From: Cavia porcellus | Taxonomy: Eukaryota; Chordata; Mammalia; Rodentia; Caviidae | NCBI RefSeq assembly: GCF_034190915.1 | Contig: NW_026947514.1 | Span: 8,716,201 to 8,780,200 of the forward strand | DNA length: 64,000 nt | Direction: 5' to 3' | In this document: positions 1 to 10,639 of the stretch, piece by piece | Position numbering within the stretch: position 1 is the first letter of the stretch | Layout of the letters: each line of letters starts with the position of its first letter | Program-made: the position numbers and the translations under genes | Notes under the pieces: generated by a model | Told to the model about the DNA's origin: nothing | The model's input: only the letters and a program-made list of their open reading frames with translations | Databases searched by the model: none

Positions 1-587
1 ATGCAGAGTTGCCTGGTTCTTCTAGAATCCTTGACCTTGTTTCAATCTGATTTCTGCTAAAAGGATTTGGAGTCGGAGATTGAATGGACCTCAGGCTGCA
101 GTGAATGCAACACTCCTCCCGAGTAAGGGCTTCAGAAACTCCTGGCCCCCGTCACCCTCCTGCCTCTGCGTACAGGACTGCCGAGTTCAGGCAGGACGCC
201 CAGGGAGAGGCTGACACCTCTGCCTCCCAAGCCCGCTGTGGGAGTAGGAACAACCCAAGGTAACACCAGAGGCCCCCGTGGCCATGCCCTGCTCAGACAA
301 GGATGCCTTCCTCCGTGCAGCCCTGACCCCCAGGCCTGGCAGGCTGGGATCGGTCTGCACCCTTCTGAATCACCTGCCTGAGGTGGCAGAGCGAGGCTAC
401 CCCCACTTGCCCTGCTCTTTTCATTATATACACTGTCACCAGACTGGTGCTTAGCTGGTATTAGTCACACGAGGTGGGCACGTTTAGATGACACTGATTA
501 AGTCTCATTTCCATTAAAATAATAGCACTCCTCAGCATGTAAATATCTTTAGGAATTTCAAATGATGCCTAAGTAAGACGTTATAAT

Positions 588-704
588 GGGGCCAGTGTGG
601 TAGTATATGCCTGAGAGCCTAGCACTTGGGAGGCTGAGGCAGGAGGATCATGGTGAGTTCAAAGCCAGCCTGAACTACACAGCAAGATTCTGACTTAAAA
701 AGCA
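588..704 (+). repeat. B1-type SINE
   Basis: 7SL-derived rodent SINE. The body reads as the B1 consensus: a box A-like start, a gggaggctgaggcaggagga core, then a gagttcaaagccagcctgaactac segment and an A-rich end. It is moderately diverged. Confidence 0.8.
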
Positions 705-1179
705 AATGAGGTTACATTGGACCTGGCTAGACTGATCAGTCTTCAAGAACATCTGGGGAGAGTGTTCTGTATTATGATGTCACTGGGCTGCACTGTGACA
801 CAGACTCCTGGCTTCCTTTGTTCATTCAACAAATATCAGTTGCCTCTCCGTTCATGGCCTGGCTGAGCTGCGTAGTGTGGCCTGGGGCCCAAGAGGACTG
901 GAATGGGGCTCTCTCCCTGGTCTTCTCCTCCTGATGTGGAAAGGGGTCAGCAACGTGAGGCCAGCTGTGGGGAGCTGGACTGCATGGCCAGGAGATAGGC
1001 TCCCGACTGTTCAGCCCAGAAGTGAGGAGCTGGGCTGGCTCAGGAGTTTTTGCAGCAGCTGTGTGCTTCTGCTTCCGGTACCTGCTTCTGTGTCCACTCT
1101 CTGTCACTCAGCTTTCTGCTACTGTTACAAATGCCTGAGACACTCACCTTAGGGGGAGGCTGAGTTTATGTGGGTCATT

Positions 1180-1352
1180 TTTTTATTAGTAATAGTATTG
1201 GCTTTTGAGACAGGGTCTCGCTAAGTAACTCAGGTCATACTCAAACTCAGTGTATACTCCGTGCAGGTCTGAACTCACCACCTTCCTCCTGCCTCAGCCT
1301 CCCGAGTTGTGAGCTCACAGGCAGGTGTGCACCATGATGCCCGGCTTGGCTC
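1180..1352 (-). repeat. B1-type SINE, antisense
   Basis: Read on the minus strand this is a B1-type SINE. On the plus strand a T-rich end is followed by gagacagggtctcgctaagtaactcagg and then cctcctgcctcagcctcccgag, ending at tgatgcccggct. It is diverged. Confidence 0.75.
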
Positions 1353-2465
1353 ACTGTTTTGGAGCCACGTCCCTGATTGTTGGCCCTGTTGCTTTGACAG
1401 GCTCACGTGGCAGAGCACGGCCATCGTCTTATGACTGGGAAGCAGGGAGAGAGAAAGGGTGGGCCCCGAGCCCCATCACTCCCTTGGAGGACAGTGTAAT
1501 CCAAAACCCACCCTGTGTAATTGAAAGCCCTTGAGCTAGACCTCCCCAGCTAAGGACCCTACAGCCTCCAAATGGTGACACCTTTGGCACTGAATCTTTA
1601 CCGAGTATGTGGGGATACCTGAGCTCCAAACCAGAACACCCACTTTATTCCACCCTCCTGGAGATGCCTCAAAAGCTGAGCCTCTGGACTTGTGTCACAC
1701 AGCAAGTGCCTGACACGTTACATCGCATGTAGCTCCTGAGCGCCCCCTGATTCCCATGGCTCCCCGGGCTCCTAAAGAGTGTGGGGGCTCAACTTGACCA
1801 CTGAGTTTTTTTCTGCTCAAATTCACACCCCTTTGCCACCTTCCTCCAGGACCCTGTGGGACATTGGAGAGAGGCTGAGACACCCAGAAGCCATCACAAG
1901 ATGGGGGCTCCTGATGCAGGGTGCAGTGGTCGGAAGGGGAGGTTCGCTCCTTTGAACCCTGTGGCCCTCGGATACAGTCCTGACCTCGTTATCCACTGTT
2001 AAGTGGGGTGTCTGACTCCTCCCGGGAGGACTAGATGCAGAGACCAGCAGATAGGGAACCCATGCTTCGGCCAAGGTCAGATCATTTTGAAGGCACAAAA
2101 TGAACCCACCTTTAGAGGAAAAGCTGCTCCTGAACCCGGGGCTACTGTCATGTGAAAGAGGAATGTATTCACTGAGATTTTATTAATTTTTATAGTGTGG
2201 AGGTGTTGGGAAGTGATTTAAAAATTCTGCTTTCTGAAGTAGATGTCAGGCACCGGATGCCCCAATTTCCACAAATAAAACCCTTCATCTCGCCCAGGTT
2301 TGAATAGTCAAAGGCTGCCTCCCCCAAGACAGCACAGCTAATATTTCTGGTTGACATCAGAACTCTATTTAAAGAGTATACCTTTACCACAGAAGCAAAT
2401 GATAAACTTTTTGCACAATTATGAGTGAGATGCAGGAGAGCGAGGAGACTATGTGGAAAGAGATT

Positions 2466-2622
2466 ACCTAGCCGGGCATGGTGCTGCACACCAGTAATCC
2501 CAGCACTCAGGAGGCTGAGGTGGGAAGATCATGGTGAGTTCAAAACCAGGCTGGGTTACAAAATAAGCTTACGGCCAGCCTGAACTGCATAGCGAGACCT
2601 GGTCTAAAAAAAAAGACAAAAC
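2466..2622 (+). repeat. B1-type SINE with internal duplication
   Basis: The element starts gccgggcatggtgctgcacac and ends in an A run. The middle carries the roughly 30-bp duplicated gccagcctg...tac unit that distinguishes rodent B1 from primate Alu monomers, which supports a rodent source. Confidence 0.85.
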
Positions 2623-2899
2623 AACAAAGAGAGAGATTATCTAGATGGGCTGCTTGTGGACATGCATACATGTTTTTCACCTTTTGAAATCAAAAGCAGA
2701 CTTGCCTGCTGAAAGTCTGGAGGGTGGTTTAAAAGTCAGCTCATGGTGCAAATAAAATCCCCGGCCTCGAGTTGACACAGCAGCACCCCGGTTTTAAGTG
2801 TGCACCTATTGTCTTCCTGGGCCACTGACATGAAGAACTCACTGCTTTCCAAGGGCCATGCCCCTGCTTTGAATTTGTTACTCCCCTTATGCCTGTGAT

Positions 2900-3012
2900 C
2901 CTTTGGCGTGTAGGAGCTGTTATCATTCTGATGTTTCCTGGTGAGGAAACCGAGAGGAGAAGAGTTCAGTACCAACCACAAGGTCGCATCCGCTGGAGGG
3001 GACTCGGGCTCT
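2900..3012 (+). repeat. Probable MIR fragment
   Basis: The segment reads like the MIR core: a gaggaaaccgag block, then a cagt...aaggtcgcatc block and a gactcgggctctaag block. This order is typical of an ancient tRNA-derived MIR. It is old and assigned by eye only. Confidence 0.5.
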
Positions 3013-5352
3013 AAGACTGCACAGAAGCCAGGACTTTCTGCTCCACGGCCTTTGGCACTTTGAACAGGCGTTAGTCACTCAGCAGACATGCCCCCATGAG
3101 CAGCTCCCGGGAAGGGTTCCGCCCCTGTGCTGGCCTTGGGTGAACCAGACCAGGACCACTAGAGCCAGCGTACCTGGCCGGCCAGGAGCTCCCCACTGCC
3201 CCTCCTGGGCCCTGAATAGCCTTGAAGGAACGCAGCAAGCTGAGCTGGCAAACACGGGAGGGAGAGCGCATCACCCAGGGCGCCCCCACTCTTGGCATTC
3301 TAGCCCAGGCGCTGAGGAGAGCTCCGGGGCAACCCAGCCCCAGGAACCATCTGACGGGAAAAGCACAAGAGATGCCCCCAAATTGTGGAAGCGCGCGTAT
3401 TGCCATTGTAAGCCGCATCTCCACAGTGCTGGCCACCAGCCCCGCATATGCTCTGCTCGGCCCCTGGGCCTCCTGGTGCTGGCTGCCCCAGGTCTGTCAA
3501 AGGTCCCATGCCTACCTGTCCCATCTCCCCTGCGATCTTCACGTGTCACCAGGGCATGCCACACTCTAGCTTCCCAACTTCCCTAAGTGTCCCCGGGCTC
3601 TACAAACTTTGAGCCCTTTCTCTTGTTCATCCCCTCCTCTTCCACACCCCCAACCCTCTCAGTTCCTCAAAAGCCACTTTACAAACCCCATAATCCAACA
3701 TTTCTGCTGCAGGCTGGATCGGAAGCACCCTGGAGGGTTCCTCCGAGAGAATTCACGGCAGTGTTGTTCTCCAGAGCTCAGACAACCCCGAGCCATCACA
3801 AGGGGGATGGGTATGCACTGGATGACTCACCCAGGAGAATGAGGGGAACCAGGGAGTCTCAGGACCATAGCATGTGGGGAAGAAGCCAGATGCAAAGCGT
3901 GTACCAGATGGCGGCACAGCTCTGGCAGAGTATTGTCTCACATGCACGAAACCCTGGGTACGGAGCCTCAGCTCTGCCAGGGGTGGTGCATACTATAGGA
4001 TCCTGTTAATAAAAATTCAAATGCAGACAATGGAGAGTGATCAGAGCTGAATGGTTTTCAGCTTTGCTTCTTACATGGATCTGATCACATGTGTGTTTAT
4101 TCATGGTGGTTCGCCAATTTGTCTATTTTCTCAGTGGACATTTAAAGTATTAAAGCACTGTTCAACCTACTGCTAAATGGCTTTTGAACCTCCCTTCCCT
4201 CTACCAGACATTCCCTGCCTTCTCTTAGTCTTTCTCTAGTTAACTTTTAGAGGTCATTCAGTCTTCCCTTCCCCAGGAACTCTTTCCCTATTTTATCAGT
4301 CAGCCTCAGCTGTGTAACAAGCATGCCCCCGTTATGGATTGAGAACTGGTGGCCAACTTAATGCCAGCTGGATTACATCAGCATGGCACTGAGCATAGAT
4401 GCTCCACCTGAGGAAAGTTGCCAGCATAAAAAGAGAGGTGGAGAAGGAGAAGGGAGGCATTAATGCGTTATTGCGTTGCATTGAGGCATTAAGGCATTGT
4501 GGGTTCTCCTATGTGTTGCTTTTTGAGCCATTAGGTCTGGAGAAGCTTTAGTCCTCATATCGAGCATTGCTTCCTGGCTCCCAGGGGGAAAACGTGTGCC
4601 ACTTGGTCTCCAGGATGAACTGGTTATGCTGGCTTCCTGGCACGTACCCGACTGTGCTTATCGTCAGAGGAGCTCAGGGCCTCCATGTCACTGAGGATGG
4701 CTGTGGTGCTTTTCAGGACAGCCCTGGTCTTTATTATGAGCATGACCTCTCAGCTCCAGCATAGAACCTTCATCCCACCAGCACAGCTCCTCAACCCCGC
4801 TGGCATGGACTTTCTGGCTTCTACTGCTGACCTTTGGGCCTTCCGGGCACGGATCCATAAAGAGACTGGCATGAGTCATCCTTGTGGGCTCTGGACCTCC
4901 AGTTGGACTTGTGGGAGGCATTGTCCTGAGCTCTGGGTTTTTATCTGGACTTGTGGGACATTGCTGTGGTATTCAGGCCCTTGACTAAATATTCTGTCTT
5001 TGGTATTGCAGATTTCCTGGATTTTCTTGTGTTAACTCCTGGTAACCATTATAAAAATGATAATATATACTCCAGGTCCTGATTCTAATTGTTCTCTGTA
5101 CACAGCCCCTGACTACTACTCCCCCATACAAACACTGCATAGTGACTTAACACAACCATCATTAACTAACTAATACGGTTGGAAATTGGTGATTCTTGTG
5201 CTGCTGAGAAGGGAGACGTGGAGTGATTTTGAGTGAGCAAGAAGGGGAGGAAGGGGACTGTCGCACAGTGCCCGTCAGGAGGGAAACTTTGTTCACGTCG
5301 ATCTGATTTGGGGTGCGGTCACATCACTGAATTTTATAAAAGCAAAAATAAA

Positions 5353-5437
5353 GACTCGGGCCAGGGCTGTAGCCCAGCGGCACAGCCCCTGCCTGCAAGT
5401 GTGAGGTCCTGCGTTCGATTCCTGGTACCAACAACAT
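5353..5437 (+). repeat. ID-like tRNA-derived SINE
   Basis: The element shows a tRNA-like body: gggctgtagcccagcggcac (A box region), cctgcaagtgtgaggtc, then the B box gttcgattcctggtacc. It is short, with almost no A tail. Confidence 0.75.
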
Positions 5438-5486
5438 AAATGAATAATAACAGACTTGACAGGTTTATATTACTGTCCCAGCTCTT

Positions 5487-5612
5487 TCCCAAATCTATAC
5501 TGTGAGTCACAAGCTAAGCATCATTGGCCTCCCCCGTAAATGAGAAAAATTGAGCCTGAGAAGTTAAGTCACTTGTCTAAAGTCACACAACAAAGGGAGA
5601 TGTCCCAGGCCC
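5487..5612 (+). repeat. Probable MIR fragment
   Basis: The order of blocks is MIR-like: gtaaatgagaaaaattgagcctgagaag, taagtcacttgtctaaagtcacaca, then a diverged ccagg...gagctg block. Confidence 0.6.
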
Positions 5613-6591
5613 GAGCTGAGCTGGGGAGGTGTTTACCTGGTGGGTGATAACCAAGGAGAGAAAGGGCAGGGGCAGCTGACCCAGATGAACAGAAATGGTG
5701 CAAAACTGCCCAATGCTAAGGGTAGTGAGCCAGGAGGATCTTGGGAGAGTGGGTCCTCGCCATGCAGCTATGGGGGACACAAATAGAAAGAGACATTGGT
5801 CAACTGCCTTCCAGACTGAGCTCAGCATGGCTCCCAGCACCTGGGCTGCAGGAGGAAGGCTGCCTGGTGTTTGGAGCAGTGTCCACCTCTATGGCCAGCA
5901 CGGGTTCAAATGCTAAACCTCCGCTTCTTCCCTCGAGGCCTTGGGAAGCAACTTCCTTGGGAAGCAGGCTCAACACCTGCCCTTGTGAAGCAGTGTTTGC
6001 TGACCTGCTCCTGCAAAAGGCGGGCACACAGCCAGGACCCGTGAGTGTGCTTGGGCATTGGACAAGCCCTGAGGGCCTGCATCACGTGAGGTGGGACCTG
6101 GGTGTGCTCAGGGTCCCCAGATTTGCAGTGCACTTTGTGCTTCCAAGTCAGCAGTGGTCAGCAGCCAGCGGTGCTGTGTCTCTATTGCTCCTCTTGAGAT
6201 GCATGGCCCCTGGGCCTGTAGACTGCCCAGCCTGGTTCACCCGAGAAGAGGGCCCTGCCCGGTCTCCATGGCCAATGGTATTGTGTAAGTACTTACTTTA
6301 CCAAAGCAAGTATGCATGAGGCATCTACGCCAGCCCGTCCGGAGCTGCGTTACCACAGCCATATTTGAGCCAGCTGTCCCATGGATTCCTAAGGATGTCA
6401 ATTCATGGTGTGCCGGTCACAGTCCTCAGCACCCCCATCCACATCAGGCAGGGTCGAGGCGAGGTACAGCGGCAATGATAAAGACGGAAGGGGGAGGCAA
6501 GGATTGCCAGAAGTTTTAAATGGTACTTTTAAGAAAAACTGCAACTTTAGGACATGATAGTTTCTTAAGCCTTTTTTTCCTTCCAGTAAAC

Positions 6592-6632
6592 ATGAAAGAA
6601 AGAAAGAAAATAAAGAAAGAAAGAAAAGAAAT
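6592..6632 (+). repeat. (GAAA)n simple repeat
   Basis: About 40 bases of gaaa/agaa units. No coding frame is credible across it. Confidence 0.85.
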
Positions 6633-7098
6633 TCCCCAGGATCTTAAAGACCCAGTAGATTGGGTGCTGGACCTGTGCCTTTCACCCGTAAATTACACCT
6701 TCACCCCCAAGGAGCAGCAGTGTTAGAGGGCAGCAAATCTCGACCTGTGCACATGTGGGTAGGTTGCATACTACATAGCCCGCCAGACGGATGGCACCAG
6801 ATGGGCACCGTGACGGACAGCAGGGACACACAGCCTCGACTGCCTGTCTGGGAGACACCCCCGAGCCCCATACATAAGCCCAGCCTGGGATGATAAGGTG
6901 CCTTCCTCTCTCTGGAAGGCCCACGCTCCGTTTCTTTGAGGGTGTCCTTCACATCTCTGCTGCACAAATCCTGATGTCTGTTACTGATACATCATGAAAA
7001 TTCTTTTTCTGTGACAAGAGTCAGTGAACCTGCAGTGCAGTTTCACTGGTGGCAGGGGTGGGGCTCCACACAGCCTAGGATCCTGCCCTAAGGCAGAT

Positions 7099-7520
7099 TG
7101 TCGATGTCGCTCCTGGCCGGCAGGAAGGACACACGACAAAGTCTGGCAGTGGACAACCTTTTTTTTTATTTTCCTTCTCCGTACAGCCTGCCCTGGGATC
7201 GCTCCCAGCCGAAGCCTCCTTTGGTCCGCTCCCCGCGGCTCCTTCTGGACTTCTACTTCCGGGCTTCTTCTTCCCCCCCAGGGGTGGCACCAGTATATAT
7301 ACGGATACAGTGTCCAATCATGTTAAAGTGAGCAAGGCAAGCTGATTGGCTAACATCATCAGTTGCCAGGCAGACTATATTGTTGAGCGGGTTGCTTACG
7401 CGGTAAGCAGGAAACTAACGTGCTCGATGGGAGGGGTAATCTACCTCAGGCTTTACTCTTTACTACAGGCCTCACGTCCGCCAAGTGAGGCGACCGGGCT
7501 CGGGGCTGCGGCTCCCAACA
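7099..7520 (-). repeat. ERV-A 3' LTR (422 bp)
   Basis: Direct repeat of 13276-13697, starting TGT and ending ACA. In the sense direction it begins TGTTGGGAGCC. It contains a TATA box (tatatata at about 7295-7304), an inverted CCAAT box beside it (about 7313-7317) and an AATAAA-type signal in the T-rich stretch near 7160. The one difference from the other LTR is gaggcgacc here against gaggtgacc there, a CpG site. Confidence 0.95.
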
Positions 7521-7534
7521 TCTCCCCCTTTTTT
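7521..7534 (-). other. ERV-A polypurine tract
   Basis: In the sense direction this is an A run followed by GGGGGAGA, ending exactly at the first base of the 3' LTR. That is the standard primer site for plus-strand DNA synthesis. ERV-B has the same tract at 27681-27694. Confidence 0.93.
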
Positions 7535-8014
7535 ATTTTTTATGAATGTGCGCATCGTAGCCCTTTCTGGACTGGGTGCAGAGGCTTATGCCCTATGCGT
7601 AGGCCCACCGTAGGTCCTTGGCTTAGACCCTGGTCGGCCGTCCCATGGTCTGCCAAGGCCCTGAGGCCCTCGTCCTTTTTCTAGGGCCAGGCACAAACTG
7701 GACGGAACCTGGATGCACACAAGCTTGCACTCATTTCCTCTCCATAAAGAAATCCCCTCGGAGAGAAATTTAGACCTGGGCAGCATCTAACAGTCCAGCG
7801 GCTTACGTGCAGGATGGGGTAGGGCCTGGCTTAGGTTGAGTCGCACCGGGGGAGTACGCTCTTACCCGTCATTGACTCTCCTACCCAGCTATGTCATAAT
7901 TTTTTAGAGGAGGAGTGTGGGAAGCTCACCACCCCTAGACTCGGTCGTAGGCTAGGCAAGCGAGTCATGCATATGCCTGAGGATCTTCTTGTCCATTTCG
8001 GGCTACCGCTATTT
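7535..8014 (-). other. ERV-A non-coding 3' segment, conserved with ERV-B
   Basis: This lies between the end of integrase and the polypurine tract, where env would normally sit. No long frame is open and no surface or transmembrane env sequence is visible. Short blocks match the pre-LTR segment of ERV-B in the same order: 7860-7873 matches 27265-27278, 7705-7716 matches 27451-27462, and 7683-7692 matches 27474-27483. A non-coding stretch kept by two elements with different deletions may be a cis-acting RNA element. Some betaretroviruses carry an RNA export element at this position. Confidence 0.6.
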
Positions 8015-8293
8015 TTATTCATCTTGTTGGTTGGTCTGTGATGGATCTCCGGTAGGGCAGGTCTGATCTTCAGTCGAGGGCTTTGTCGCCCGTGTCAGTC
8101 TCTCCGGTACCCACAGTGGTTCTCGTCCCGATTCCTGTGGGAAAACACAAACCGCGCCTCGGTTCCAGCTGACCACTGGATCCGGGCCCATCCATTGTCC
8201 TGTCAGGACATCTTTCCACTTCACCCACCCTTTATGGTTGGGGGAAGGGTTGCAGTGCTCCACGGCTGGGGAGCAATTATCATTATTTAAATT
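8015..8293 (-). pseudogene. pol: ERV-A integrase C-terminal part beyond the stop
   Basis: Continues pol in the same frame downstream of the stop at 8294-8296. The first Met is at 8263. The residues WKDVLTGQWMGPDPVVSW and EPLWVPERL are typical of the DNA-binding C-terminal domain of betaretroviral integrases. ERV-B has a closely related, uninterrupted stretch ending at 26804. With the stop upstream, this part would not be made as integrase unless the stop were read through. Confidence 0.88.
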
Positions 8294-10639
8294 TTAAAAA
8301 TTGTGTGTGAATAGTGCCATGGATAATCGTGCCTTTGGGGCCAGGCCTTGGCCTACTCCCCCTTTTTGTTTTTGTAAAATTTCTTTGAGGCTTCTATGAG
8401 CCCTCTCAATGATTCCTTGACCTTGGGGATTGTATGGGATACCATGTTTTAATTGAACCTCCATCATTTTGCAGAACTCATTGAAGGCTTTGCCTATATA
8501 GGCTGGTCCATTATCAGTTTTTAATATTTTTGGTTTGCCCCATGCGGCCCAAGCCGCCAGGCAATGATTGATCACATTAGACATTTTTTCACCTGTTTCT
8601 GCTGTTGCAAATATGACGTGAGAACAGGTGTCTGTGGAAACATGAACATATTTAAGAGTCCCAAACTCCTGTATATGTGTGATGTCCATCTGCCAAACAT
8701 CACCAGGGATCAAACCTCGAGGGTTTACTCCCATCGGTATGGCAGGTTTGTATGTGGCACAGGAGTCACATAGTCGCACGATATCTCGTGCATCTGCTCT
8801 GGAAACATGGAAATGGTTTGCTAGTGTCCTGGCATTGACATGAAACTTATCATGGAAGGCACGGGCTCGCTCGATTGGTGTTAGTAAGGTAAAAATCCAT
8901 AACGGGCGAGTGGCAGTGTCAGCAGCCGCATTCCCCTGTGCCATAGGCCCTGGCAGGGATGTATGTGCTCTTATGTGGGTGGTGAAGACCTTATGGTGTC
9001 TGTTCTGAAGCAATGTCTGGATAGACAGGAACAGCCCAGCCACTGTGGAAGTGGATCTAATTAAACTGGCAGTCTCAAGCACTTGCATAGCATTGACCAC
9101 ATACCTAGAATCGGAGACAATATTAATGGCTTCTGAGAACCGTTCAAGAATCATTTTAACGATCTGCAGTTCCACCACCTGAGGCTGATCAGGTTCAAAT
9201 TGTATGGTAACCGGGGGCTTGCCTAGGATCACATAGGCGCCTATCCCCGTCTTGGAGCCATCTGTGTATATTGTAGTTGCTGGGACTAATGGCTCAGAGG
9301 CAGTAACCTTTGGAAAAATTATAGGGTGCTGAGTGACAAATGACAAGATAGGGTCTTTAGGGTATTGATTGTTTATATCCCCATGGAAAACACATCTCAG
9401 AATGGCCCATGTATCTATGCAGGCAGCCAGGGTCTTGATCTGGCTGGCGGTATAGGGTACTCGGATGGCTTGTGGTCCTGAGCCAAAATGTTGGACAGCT
9501 CTATCATGCGCTTCAAGAGCCAATGAAGCGACTGCCTCCGGGTAATGCTCTATGACTTTTGCAGGTGAGACCTTAGGGTGTATCCACAGTAATGGTCCTT
9601 TCTGCCAAATCACCGCTGTGGGCTGTAGACTAGTCTGTAGCAAACAGACATCAAAGGGTCGCCCTGGTTCAATTCTGTGTAAGGTAGCCCCACCTAAGGC
9701 TTTTTCCACTCTCTGTAAGGCAGCTCTTGCCTCAGGAGTGAGCCTCCTGTGGGAGGCTATATCTGGGTCTCCCTTCAGAAGGTCGAACAGGGGTTTGAGA
9801 TCTGAATTTGGTATATGTAAATATGGCCTAATCCAATTAATGTCTCCCAATAGTTTTTGCATGTCATTTAGGGTCCTAACGCCATCCGTCCTAATGGTGA
9901 CCTTCTGTGGAGAGACTAGCATAGGGGAGATTTTTGCGCCTAAGTAGGTCACCATTTCTCCTCCCTGAATCTTGTCGGGGGCAACATGCAGATTAGCTTG
10001 TCTCAGGGCTTCGACCAACTGGCCGAGCATATTATTTAGCATGTCTGGGTCCCTGCCGCTGAGCAAAAGGTCGTCCATGTAATGTACACATCTTATCTTG
10101 GGAAAGGATTTCCGTAGGGGGGCCAGTAGGGAATCAAGGTAAATCTGACACATAGTGGGACTGTTGGCCATACCTTGGGGCAGCGTTATCCACTCGTATC
10201 TGAGATCAGGGCTTTCTTGGTTAATGGTGGGTAAAGTAAAGGCGAACCTATGAGTGTCCTCTGGATGCAGGGGGATTGAGAAGAAACAGTCTCTAAGATC
10301 TATAACATAAACTGGCCAGGACTGAGGGATGGCTGAGAGAGCTGGCAGCCCCCTCTGGACCGCCCCCAGGGACTGCATCTGCGAGTTGACCGCCCTTAGA
10401 TCATGGAGCAGCCTCCATTTGCCAGACTTTTTCTTAATTATAAAAATGGGGGTGTTCCATGGGGAGGTTGACGGCTTAATGTGTCCTAATCTAAGTTGTG
10501 TACTGACTATTTCTGACAAGGCTAATAGCTTCTCCTTAGGCAGGGGCCACTGAGGTACCCAAACCGGATCATTTGACCTCCAGGTGATTTTGATCGAAGT
10601 GGGTAGGAGAGCTTCTTCAGCGGCCCCTAAGAAAAACCC
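8294..10639 (-). CDS. pol: ERV-A pol: reverse transcriptase, RNase H and integrase (truncated)
   Basis: Retroviral polymerase that copies the RNA genome and integrates the DNA. It is reached from pro by a -1 frameshift at 10633-10639 and then stays open to a TAA at 8294-8296. Numbering from the TTG codon at 10519, RT shows LPQG at 113-116 and YMDD at 147-150 (10070-10081). RNase H shows TDGS with Asp420. Integrase has an HHCC zinc motif ahead of the catalytic triad Asp612, Asp669 and Glu705, with the expected D-35-E spacing. All catalytic residues that I checked are present. The stop cuts the integrase C-terminal domain, so the integrase is probably inactive. There is no ATG at the start because translation enters by frameshift. 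Confidence 0.93.
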   Translation of the reverse strand, partial: GFFLGAAEEALLPTSIKITWRSNDPVWVPQWPLPKEKLLALSEIVSTQLRLGHIKPSTSPWNTPIFIIKKKSGKWRLLHDLRAVNSQMQSLGAVQRGLPALSAIPQSWPVYVIDLRDCFFSIPLHPEDTHRFAFTLPTINQESPDLRYEWITLPQGMANSPTMCQIYLDSLLAPLRKSFPKIRCVHYMDDLLLSGRDPDMLNNMLGQLVEALRQANLHVAPDKIQGGEMVTYLGAKISPMLVSPQKVTIRTDGVRTLNDMQKLLGDINWIRPYLHIPNSDLKPLFDLLKGDPDIASHRRLTPEARAALQRVEKALGGATLHRIEPGRPFDVCLLQTSLQPTAVIWQKGPLLWIHPKVSPAKVIEHYPEAVASLALEAHDRAVQHFGSGPQAIRVPYTASQIKTLAACIDTWAILRCVFHGDINNQYPKDPILSFVTQHPIIFPKVTASEPLVPATTIYTDGSKTGIGAYVILGKPPVTIQFEPDQPQVVELQIVKMILERFSEAINIVSDSRYVVNAMQVLETASLIRSTSTVAGLFLSIQTLLQNRHHKVFTTHIRAHTSLPGPMAQGNAAADTATRPLWIFTLLTPIERARAFHDKFHVNARTLANHFHVSRADARDIVRLCDSCATYKPAIPMGVNPRGLIPGDVWQMDITHIQEFGTLKYVHVSTDTCSHVIFATAETGEKMSNVINHCLAAWAAWGKPKILKTDNGPAYIGKAFNEFCKMMEVQLKHGIPYNPQGQGIIERAHRSLKEILQKQKGGVGQGLAPKARLSMALFTHNF

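Larger units (their letters stand above)
1..7092. other. Host intergenic or intronic DNA, no gene recognised
   Basis: Unique-looking mammalian DNA with scattered SINEs that are listed separately. Open frames here are at most about 190 codons, overlap on both strands and carry no motif that I recognise. I see no CpG island and no convincing exon. Stretches of more than 300 bases without a named repeat (1-580, 720-1170, 1360-2460, 3010-5350, 5620-6590, 6640-7090) show nothing that I can assign. The part around 4300-5040 may be an old, decayed interspersed repeat. Confidence 0.6.

Noticed and set aside
5353..5437. Possible tRNA gene
   Set aside because: A and B box-like words are present, but it matches the ID-like SINE seen many times in the window and lacks a cloverleaf with a good acceptor stem.
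5741..6319. 192-codon frame
   Set aside because: No motif, no splice-site logic and no conserved pattern.
7521..8014. A hidden env gene in ERV-A
   Set aside because: No signal peptide, membrane segment or long frame in any phase. The segment instead matches the post-env part of ERV-B.
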